The translations under genes were made by a program, and so were the position numbers. Positions 5,432 to 11,079 of a stretch of DNA of 11,079 nucleotides are shown piece after piece; within the stretch, counting starts at the first letter, position 1; every line of letters begins with the position of its first letter. This stretch comes from an uncultured Alistipes sp. (GTDB lineage: Bacteria; Bacteroidota; Bacteroidia; Bacteroidales; Rikenellaceae), in the NCBI GenBank assembly GCA_900550925.1, contig URTU01000064.1, positions 1 through 11,079 on the forward strand, in the 5' to 3' direction. Under the pieces are notes generated by a model. It searched no databases and was not told where the DNA came from. It saw nothing but the letters and a program-made list of their open reading frames with translations.

Positions 5432-6622
5432 ATGAAACGAATGATTCTTTTTCTGCTTGCCGCAGCGATGACTGCGACGGTATCGGCCCAGCCTCTCGAA
5501 CGGGTAGCTCCGGAAGAGGTTGGACTCAACCCGAAACAACTTGCCGAAGCCGACAGCATGATCGAGGCGGCTGCTGCGCAGCATGATTTCCCGGGAGCGG
5601 TATTTGCGGTGGTACGCCACGGCAAGTTGGCGCATATCAAGGCTTTCGGCGACCGCCAGTGGATTCCCGATACGCTCGAAATGAAAGAGAACACGATATT
5701 CGACCTGGCATCGGTTAGCAAATCGGTGTCGACGGCCGTCAGTACGATGATCCTCGTCGAGCGCGGCAAACTGCGCCTGAACGATCCGGTCAGGAACTAT
5801 ATCCCGGGCTTCGAGGGCTGGGTCGACGATGAGGGCGATACGCTCGACATCCGTATCCTGGACCTGCTGACCCACTCGTCGGGTCTTCCGGCCTACGCTC
5901 CGGTGACGGAGGTTGAGCAGAAGTTCGGCGGCGATACGCCCGAGGCTCTGCTGGAGTATATCAAGACCTGCCCGCGCGGTTTCAAACCGAATACCCGCTT
6001 CAGATACAGCTGCCTGAACTTCATCACCCTGCAGCATGTTATTCAGACCATCTCGGGACAGCCACTGAAGGATTTTGCCCGTGAGAACATCTTCGAGGTT
6101 CTGGGCATGGATGATACGGGTTACTGCCCCGAAGGCGACAAGCGCGCCCGTTGCGCAGCTACCGAGGTGCAGCCCGACGGTTCGGTTCTGGTTGGCGACG
6201 TCCACGATCCTCTGGCCCGTGTCTTCAACAAGGGCAATTCGGGCAATGCAGGCGTATTCTCGACGGCCGACGACCTTGCAATCCTTTCGGCAGCACTGCT
6301 CAATGGCGGTGAGATCAACGGTCACCGTATTCTGGGCCGCCTGACGGTCGAGAAGATGTTTACGGTTCCCGACGTGGTTAAACACCTGGGCCGTGCGCTG
6401 GGTTGGGACAGCTATTCGACCTATTCGAGCAACCGCGGCGATCTGTTCTCGCCCTCGACGGTTTGCCATACGGGCTATACCGGCACCTCGATCGTGCTCG
6501 ATCCCGAGAACGACGTGGCTGTGATCCTGCTGACCAATGCCGTGCATCCCTACGACAATGGCCGTACGTCGCGTCTGCGTTCGGTGGTGGCCAATATGGT
6601 TGCCGGCGCAATCGTGGACTAA
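5432..6622 (+). CDS. Secreted serine hydrolase, beta-lactamase class C / PBP-like fold
   Basis: A 396-residue exported enzyme of the class C beta-lactamase / esterase / D-peptidase superfamily. Residues 1-20 form a signal peptide ending in VSAQ. The nucleophile motif SxxK is S94-V-S-K97; the HTG third motif is H346-T-G in HTGYTGTS. The second motif, normally Y-x-N or YSD, reads Y192-S-C194 within YSCLNF. The fold matches along the whole length (LLTHSSGLP 145-153, FSTADDLAIL 276-285). These enzymes act on esters, D-amino-acid peptides or muropeptides in the periplasm; the substrate cannot be told here. Start at 5432 places the signal peptide at the N-terminus, after the leader. It is the first gene of an operon, with the TPM gene starting 13 bp after its stop. 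True beta-lactamase activity is possible but not implied. Confidence 0.92.
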   Translation: MKRMILFLLAAAMTATVSAQPLERVAPEEVGLNPKQLAEADSMIEAAAAQHDFPGAVFAVVRHGKLAHIKAFGDRQWIPDTLEMKENTIFDLASVSKSVSTAVSTMILVERGKLRLNDPVRNYIPGFEGWVDDEGDTLDIRILDLLTHSSGLPAYAPVTEVEQKFGGDTPEALLEYIKTCPRGFKPNTRFRYSCLNFITLQHVIQTISGQPLKDFARENIFEVLGMDDTGYCPEGDKRARCAATEVQPDGSVLVGDVHDPLARVFNKGNSGNAGVFSTADDLAILSAALLNGGEINGHRILGRLTVEKMFTVPDVVKHLGRALGWDSYSTYSSNRGDLFSPSTVCHTGYTGTSIVLDPENDVAVILLTNAVHPYDNGRTSRLRSVVANMVAGAIVD

Positions 6623-6635
6623 AAGCACTTGAAAT

Positions 6636-7562
6636 TTGAGAACGATTCTTTTATCGATACTTTTTGCGGTTCTGCTTTCATGGCCCGTCGGGGCTTATGA
6701 AAGCAGAACTGTTGATGATATACCCAACGTACAACTGAGTGATGCCCGCCGTTTCGTGAGCAATCCCGACGGGATATTGTCACCGGCGGCCGTCGACAGC
6801 ATCGACCGCATGGCCTACGGGCTGCGGCAGTCTGGCATTGCCGAGATAGCCGTAGTGGCGGTCGGGTCGATCGGCGGGAGCGATGTCTTTACGTTTGCCC
6901 ACTCGCTGTTCCAGAAATGGGGCATCGGGTCGTCGGAGCACAACAACGGCCTGTTGATTTTCCTGGTGCTCGATGAGCGCGAAATCCGCTTCATAACCGG
7001 TTACGGACTGGAGGGAGTGCTGCCCGATGCCTTGTGCCGGCGCATCCAGTCGCAATATATGCTCCAACCGTTCCGCGAGGGCGATTGGGATGGCGGCATG
7101 GTGGCCGGTGTGGCTGCGGTCGGCGAGGTGTTGCGAGGCGGTGAACTGGCTTCAGGTATGCCGGAGGATGAAAGTACCGGCGGCAACTTCCTGTGGTATG
7201 TGTTCGAATTGCTGTTTGTCTGCTTTTTCCTGTTGCCGCTTTTGATCAAGTTGGCATTCGGGTTTCGGCGGTGCAAATCGTGCGGCAAACGCAAACTGCA
7301 TCGGGTATCGTCCCGGGTTGTTGAACGCCATGCAGCTTACTCGGTTGTTGAGGAGACGTACGTATGCCGCAAATGCGGAGCGAGCGAAGTGCGTCGGGTG
7401 CGCTATTACCGACAGGGGCGTTCGAACGGCCGTGGCGGTATAGGCGGTGGCATCGGTGGAGGTATCGGAGGCGGCATTGGCGGATTCGGTGGCGGCGGGA
7501 GCTTCGGAGGAGGTTTCGGCGGCGGCATGTCGGGTGGCGGCGGTGCCGGTTCGCGTTTCTGA
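6636..7562 (+). CDS. TPM-domain membrane protein (YgcG-like) with zinc ribbon and Gly-rich tail
   Basis: A 308-residue protein with a signal peptide (about 1-20), a TPM domain (about 40-168, including NNGLLIFLVLDEREIRFITG) exposed outside the inner membrane, one transmembrane segment (about 185-210), a cytoplasmic zinc ribbon formed by C213-x2-C216 and C244-x2-C247, and a tail of almost pure glycine (267-304) with GGIG units. Such proteins are commonly encoded next to LemA, as here, and are linked to envelope maintenance, but the biochemical role is unsettled. The frame opens after a TGA at 6630-6632, and the only start that keeps the signal peptide is TTG at 6636; the first ATG is at residue 59, inside the TPM domain. 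It follows the serine hydrolase by 13 bp, so it belongs to that transcript. Confidence 0.88.
   Translation: MRTILLSILFAVLLSWPVGAYESRTVDDIPNVQLSDARRFVSNPDGILSPAAVDSIDRMAYGLRQSGIAEIAVVAVGSIGGSDVFTFAHSLFQKWGIGSSEHNNGLLIFLVLDEREIRFITGYGLEGVLPDALCRRIQSQYMLQPFREGDWDGGMVAGVAAVGEVLRGGELASGMPEDESTGGNFLWYVFELLFVCFFLLPLLIKLAFGFRRCKSCGKRKLHRVSSRVVERHAAYSVVEETYVCRKCGASEVRRVRYYRQGRSNGRGGIGGGIGGGIGGGIGGFGGGGSFGGGFGGGMSGGGGAGSRF
7434..7481 (+). repeat. Four degenerate 12-bp repeats encoding GGIG
   Basis: Within the TPM gene, residues 267-282 are four consecutive GGIG units; the DNA varies at third positions (ggt/gga/ggc), so the repeat is kept at protein level rather than by recent slippage. The surrounding tail continues in Gly-rich form with Phe and Ser. 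Confidence 0.7.
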
Positions 7563-7630
7563 CCGGACACATGCGAATGAACTTTATATGAATCGCGTAA
7601 ATAATTTACATCAAACAAATTAATACAGAC

Positions 7631-8212
7631 ATGAAGAAAAAGAACATTATCTGGATAGCCGTTGTGGTGGTCATCGTAGTATGGCTCTATTCGGGTTACA
7701 ACGGCCTTGTATCGAAGGACGAGGCGGTGATCAACAAATGGGCTGCGGTTGAGGCGGACTACCAGCGACGTTCGGATCTTATACCCAATCTTGTGGCTAC
7801 GGTCAAGGGTTATGCCGAACATGAAAGCAGCACGTTGGAGAGCGTTACGGAGGCCCGCGGACGTGCGACATCGGTGACGCTGAATGCCGAAGATCTGACC
7901 GAGGAGAACCTGCGGGCCTATCAGGAGGCTCAGAGCGAGGTTAAGTCGGCGCTGGGGCGTTTGATTGCAGTTGCCGAGAGCTATCCAGACCTGAAGGCGA
8001 ATGAGAACTTCCGCGACCTGCAGGTGCAGCTCGAAGGGACGGAGAACCGTATAGCTGTTTCGCGCAAGGAGTTCAACGATGCGGTCCGCAGTTATAACGT
8101 GGCAGTCCGCCGCTTCCCGACCAACATACTGGCATCGCTGTTCGGATTCGAGCGCAAGGCGTCGTTCTCGGCCGACGAGGGAGCCGAGCAGGCCCCGACG
8201 GTCGAATTCTAA
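7631..8212 (+). CDS. lemA: LemA family protein
   Basis: A 193-residue protein with a short basic N-terminus, one transmembrane helix (about 6-21) and a long helical periplasmic domain. Family hallmarks are NKWAAVEADYQRRSDLIPNL (35-54), YPDLKANENFRDLQ (118-131), QLEGTENRIAVSR (133-145) and the end segment FPTNILASLFGF (162-173). LemA proteins have an anti-parallel helical bundle and are usually found beside TPM-domain genes; a defined activity is not established, though envelope and modification roles have been proposed. Here LemA comes after the TPM gene (68-bp gap), the reverse of the common lemA-TPM order. The gap has no clear promoter, so it is probably cotranscribed, and a hairpin terminator follows 8 bp after its stop. 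Confidence 0.93.
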   Translation: MKKKNIIWIAVVVVIVVWLYSGYNGLVSKDEAVINKWAAVEADYQRRSDLIPNLVATVKGYAEHESSTLESVTEARGRATSVTLNAEDLTEENLRAYQEAQSEVKSALGRLIAVAESYPDLKANENFRDLQVQLEGTENRIAVSRKEFNDAVRSYNVAVRRFPTNILASLFGFERKASFSADEGAEQAPTVEF

Positions 8213-8220
8213 AGATATTC

Positions 8221-8264
8221 AAACCGCGCCCCAAGTATTTGAAATACAGACGGGACGCGGTTTT
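8221..8264 (+). terminator. Hairpin terminator after lemA
   Basis: AAACCGCG-x-CCC (8221-8232) pairs with GGG-x-CGCGGTTT (8252-8263) with one C-A mismatch. Inside the loop a second inverted repeat GTATT-tga-AATAC (8235-8247) extends the stem. The descending arm ends in four T; the ascending arm begins with A's, so it may also stop leftward transcription. It should end the serine hydrolase-TPM-LemA transcript. Confidence 0.7.
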
Positions 8265-8299
8265 ATGTAAAGACAAATTACAACTAAACCAATACCTGA

Positions 8300-9778
8300 A
8301 TGAAAAAACTTTTACACACTTTGCACTCCTTTTTTGTCATGGCGGTAGCCGTGTCGGTGGGAGTATTGGTGTTCTCGTGTTCCGAGGGCACCCCGGGCAG
8401 TGACGATGACGGAGGCGATAATCCGCCGACGCTCTCTTCGGCCAAATCCATTGCTTCGTTTTCGTTTTCGCTCTCCAACAATACGTCGTTGGGGCGTACG
8501 TGTACGGCCATCAAGATCGATGATACGTTCCATGTCACCATTCCGCTGGGCAAGCCTCTGACCTCGCTGGTAGCCAACTTTACGGCTTCGGACAAGGCTG
8601 TGGTGAGCATCGGTACCGTTGAACTTACTTCGGGAGAGACGGCAGCCGACTATTCTGCTCTTGTGAAACTTACGGTAACGGCCGAAGACGGCTCTACGGC
8701 AACATATTACGTCGATGCCCGCAACGGTATCGCCGAGTTCGACGAGGAGGTGCTGAAGTTCATGCGTACGTACGGGATTCCGGGAATGACGGTTTCGGTC
8801 GGCGATGCCGGCAAGCTGGTCTATTCCCGCGGATACGGGTATGCCTGCCAGGAGACGCGCGAACGTGTCGAACCCGACTACATGTTCCGTCTGGCGAGCG
8901 TTTCGAAGCAGTTTACGAGCATGTGTATCCAGCGGTTGATCGATGACGGCAAGGTTTCGCTCGACGACCGCCCGTTTGCCGAGGGTGGCATTCTGGCCGA
9001 GGACTATCCCGAACACAAGGAGCAGAACGAAAAGATCACCATCCGCAACCTTTTGGAGCACACCTCCGGCTGGAGCAGCAGCATGGACCCGATGTTCTCG
9101 TCGACCACGGCGAGTCTGAGTTCGACCGAGACGGTTGCCTATGCGTTGCGTAATCTCGACTTTGCGAACGAACCGGGGACTTCGTTCAGCTATTCGAATC
9201 TTGGATACTGCATTCTGGGCCGCATCATCGAGAAGGTCACCGGCATGGAGTACGAAGAGTATCTGCAGGAGGCGGTTCTGGACCGTGTCGGCACGACCGA
9301 CATACGTTTGGGATCGACGGGCCAGGCGGCGCGTTACGACCGTGAGGTTGTCTACTATTCGCAGAGCGGCACGAACGGCTACGGCAACAACATGAAGCGC
9401 ATCGATTCGTGCGGCGGACTGGTAGCCTCGACCGAGGATCTGATCCGAGTGCTGCTGAGCATCGACGGCCGCGACGACTATCCCGAAATCTTCCCGCAGT
9501 CGACGCTCGACCGCATGTTCAAGCCGTCGGACGTATCACCGCATCGCTATGCATTGGGCTGGCGTGTTAACCATTCGATTTTCTACCAGGGTTGCGCCTA
9601 TCATGCGGGTAACCTTGCCGGAACGTCGGCCTTCTGGGTGCGCGGCGGCGACGGACACCACACGGCCCTGCTGTGCAACTCGCGAAGCTACATTTCGGGC
9701 TACGACGATGTGCACTATACCTTGGCCAATACGCTGCACTCATACCGCAACTTCCCGACGGAGGATCTCTTCGAGTAG
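8300..9778 (+). CDS. Lipoprotein with DUF5018-like/Ig-like domain fused to a beta-lactamase-fold serine hydrolase
   Basis: A 492-residue exported enzyme. The signal peptide ends in the lipobox LVFSC with lipidated C27, followed by SEGTPGSDDDGGD; such an acidic stretch right after the Cys is the type of signal that sends Bacteroidetes lipoproteins to the cell surface. Residues about 47-140 form a beta-rich domain ending EDGSTATYYVDARNG, like the DUF5018 / Ig-like modules common in this phylum. From about 145 on comes a class C beta-lactamase-type hydrolase with all three motifs intact: S200-V-S-K203, Y298-S-N300 and H435-A-G437, plus LLEHTSGW (251-258). Substrate unknown; esters, D-peptides or peptidoglycan fragments are typical. 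It lies 35 bp after the lemA terminator and before a strong hairpin, so it may be a separate transcript; no clear promoter is visible in that gap. Confidence 0.9.
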   Translation: MKKLLHTLHSFFVMAVAVSVGVLVFSCSEGTPGSDDDGGDNPPTLSSAKSIASFSFSLSNNTSLGRTCTAIKIDDTFHVTIPLGKPLTSLVANFTASDKAVVSIGTVELTSGETAADYSALVKLTVTAEDGSTATYYVDARNGIAEFDEEVLKFMRTYGIPGMTVSVGDAGKLVYSRGYGYACQETRERVEPDYMFRLASVSKQFTSMCIQRLIDDGKVSLDDRPFAEGGILAEDYPEHKEQNEKITIRNLLEHTSGWSSSMDPMFSSTTASLSSTETVAYALRNLDFANEPGTSFSYSNLGYCILGRIIEKVTGMEYEEYLQEAVLDRVGTTDIRLGSTGQAARYDREVVYYSQSGTNGYGNNMKRIDSCGGLVASTEDLIRVLLSIDGRDDYPEIFPQSTLDRMFKPSDVSPHRYALGWRVNHSIFYQGCAYHAGNLAGTSAFWVRGGDGHHTALLCNSRSYISGYDDVHYTLANTLHSYRNFPTEDLFE

Positions 9779-9807
9779 GGATGCAGGATAGCCCGAAAGG
9801 GCGGCAG

Positions 9808-9854
9808 AAACATCAAGCCCGACAACCTTCAGATGGTTGTCGGGCTTGATGTTT
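9808..9854. terminator. Perfect 20-bp hairpin between convergent genes (bidirectional terminator)
   Basis: The arms 9808-9827 and 9835-9854 are exact reverse complements with a 7-nt loop. The outer ends are AAA and TTT, so each strand ends in a short T-tract (TTTATAAT on the plus strand). It lies between the stops of two converging genes. A small stem GCCC-gaaa-GGGC (9791-9802) stands just before it. Confidence 0.8.
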
Positions 9855-9914
9855 ATAATAGAGTTACTGGAATGCCGGCACGCGGCAGAGTACTGGAATG
9901 TCGGCCGTGGCGTG

Positions 9915-11079
9915 TCAGAATTCGCGGCCCTGCTTGAGGTCCTCGACGAAATCGTTGATCCGCTGCATCTGGGCCGGGATGTCGATACTTTGGGGGCAGT
10001 GCGGGTTGCACTGTTCGCAACCGATGCAGTGGTCGGCCTGCCGCAGTTTCGGGACGCTGCGGTCGTATCCGACAAGGAAGGCGCGTCGTGCGCGGCGATA
10101 GTTTTCGTCCTGCGACGATGCCGGCAGATTGCCCTCGTTGACGCACTTGTTGTAGTGGAGCAGTATGGCCGGGATATCGATGCCGTATGGGCAGGGCATG
10201 CAGTATTTACAGTCGTTGCAGGGGATTGTGGGGTACTGCATCATCAGGTCGGCCGTATCGAACAGGAACTGCCTCTCCTGGTCGGTCAATGTGACAAGCG
10301 GCGAGTAGGTGCGGATGTTGTCCTGGAGGTGCTCCATGTATGTCATTCCGCTGAGGACGGTAAGTACACGGTCGGGCGAGCCGGCGAAGCGGAAAGCCCA
10401 CGAAGCGACACTCGATTCGGGTGCCTGCTGCTTTAGGCGATTTGCGATATGGTCGGGGACGTTCGAGAGGCGGCCTCCGAGCAGCGGTTCCATGATTATG
10501 GCCGGAATGTTTCGTTTTTCGAGTTCGGCGTAGAGGTAATCGGCATTTACGTTGTTGTTGGAGGCGTGTTTCCAGTCGACGTAGTTGAGCTGTATCTGCA
10601 CGAAGTCCCAGTGGACGGTTTCGTGCATTGCGAGCACCTCGTCGAAGACGGCCTGCGTACCGTGGAACGAGAATCCGAGATGGCGGATCTTGCCTTTACG
10701 TCGCTCCTCGATCAGGAAGTCGAGCATGCCGTTGTCGATGTACCGTGCCCGGAATGTTTCGATTCCACCGTTTCCGATCGAGTGGAGAAGGTAGTAGTCG
10801 ATGTAGTCGACCTGCAGGTCGATAAACGACTGACGGTACATTGCTATCGAATTTTCGCGGGTGAAGTTCGAGAAGTTCGAGAGCTTTGTGGCGACGAGGA
10901 ATTTGTCGCGCGGGTGCCGTTTGAGAGCTATACCGGTTGATTTTTCGGACCAGCCCTGCATGTATACGGGTGATGTGTCGTAATAGTTGACGCCGTGAGC
11001 CATGGCATAGTCGATCAGTTCGTTGACCGTCTGCTGGTCTATAACGTTGCCGTCCTCGGCGGGCGAGGGGAGTGTCGGC
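9915..11079 (-). CDS. Aldo/keto reductase with C-terminal ferredoxin-like 4Fe-4S domain, N-terminus outside window
   Basis: 387 residues are visible; the frame stays open to the right edge (first visible residues PTLPSPAEDGN), so the ATG at 11001-11003 is internal, not the start. Numbered from that internal Met, the AKR catalytic set is D9 (NYYDTSPVY), Y14, K40 (VATK) and H74 (YYLLHS), followed by barrel segments GKIRHLGFSFHG (104-115) and IIMEPLLGGRL (169-179). The C-terminal part carries two cysteine groups, C262-x2-C-x2-C-x2-C271-P and C326-x2-C-x2-C-x3-C336-P, the pattern of two 4Fe-4S clusters. Such fusions are common in anaerobic Bacteroidetes and are probably NAD(P)H- or ferredoxin-linked carbonyl reductases; relatives often have a Tat signal, which would lie beyond the edge. 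Substrate unknown. It converges on the lipoprotein hydrolase with a shared hairpin terminator between. Confidence 0.92.
   Translation of the reverse strand, partial: PTLPSPAEDGNVIDQQTVNELIDYAMAHGVNYYDTSPVYMQGWSEKSTGIALKRHPRDKFLVATKLSNFSNFTRENSIAMYRQSFIDLQVDYIDYYLLHSIGNGGIETFRARYIDNGMLDFLIEERRKGKIRHLGFSFHGTQAVFDEVLAMHETVHWDFVQIQLNYVDWKHASNNNVNADYLYAELEKRNIPAIIMEPLLGGRLSNVPDHIANRLKQQAPESSVASWAFRFAGSPDRVLTVLSGMTYMEHLQDNIRTYSPLVTLTDQERQFLFDTADLMMQYPTIPCNDCKYCMPCPYGIDIPAILLHYNKCVNEGNLPASSQDENYRRARRAFLVGYDRSVPKLRQADHCIGCEQCNPHCPQSIDIPAQMQRINDFVEDLKQGREF

Noticed and set aside
5411..6628. 405-codon open frame on the minus strand opposite the serine hydrolase
   Set aside because: Antisense shadow; the plus-strand protein has signal peptide, SVSK and HTG motifs.
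7434..7481. Short regular repeats as a CRISPR or minisatellite
   Set aside because: They are in-frame glycine codons of the TPM tail with no spacers.
11001..11003. ATG as the start of the aldo/keto reductase
   Set aside because: The frame continues upstream with typical family sequence to the window edge; this Met lies within the first barrel helix region.

Overview
The window looks like chromosomal DNA from a gut member of the Bacteroidales, most likely Alistipes or a close relative. The reasons are a base composition in the upper 50s % GC, genes without Shine-Dalgarno sites but with A/T-rich leaders, promoter-like TTTG/TAnnTTTG elements of the Bacteroidetes type, and protein families typical of that group (a Bacteroides-type glutamate decarboxylase, a Cys-poor sirtuin, a ferredoxin-tailed aldo/keto reductase, a DUF5018-like lipoprotein). 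This placement is from recognition, not from a search. There are no rRNA, tRNA, CRISPR or mobile-element signatures.

Left part (1-2381, minus strand): a tight three-gene operon read right to left. It encodes a membrane steroid 5-alpha-reductase, an Old-Yellow-Enzyme NADH:flavin oxidoreductase, and a short-chain dehydrogenase/reductase cut by the window edge. This set matches the 5AR / 5BR / 3beta-HSDH combination described for gut Bacteroidales that convert 3-oxo bile acids to allo and iso-allo bile acids. It is the most interesting system here.

Middle (2382-5431): a 321-bp divergent spacer separates that operon from gadB (glutamate decarboxylase, plus strand). gadB is followed 10 bp later by a 40-codon Cys-Gly-Cys peptide gene and a strong terminator. 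Converging on it from the right is a sirtuin gene (minus strand) whose product lacks the zinc cysteines but keeps the Tyr/Arg pair of SIRT5-type deacylases. Its upstream region contains a perfect 10-bp inverted repeat around a possible promoter element.

Right part (5306-9854, plus strand): a good Bacteroidetes-type promoter and a leader with a stem-loop precede an operon of a secreted beta-lactamase-fold serine hydrolase, a TPM-domain membrane protein with a zinc ribbon and Gly-rich tail (TTG start), and LemA. A terminator hairpin follows, then a second beta-lactamase-fold hydrolase, this time a surface-type lipoprotein with an Ig-like N-terminal domain. A perfect 20-bp hairpin separates it from a convergent aldo/keto reductase with two 4Fe-4S motifs that runs off the right edge. 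The TPM/LemA pair flanked by two serine hydrolases suggests an envelope-related locus of unknown substrate.
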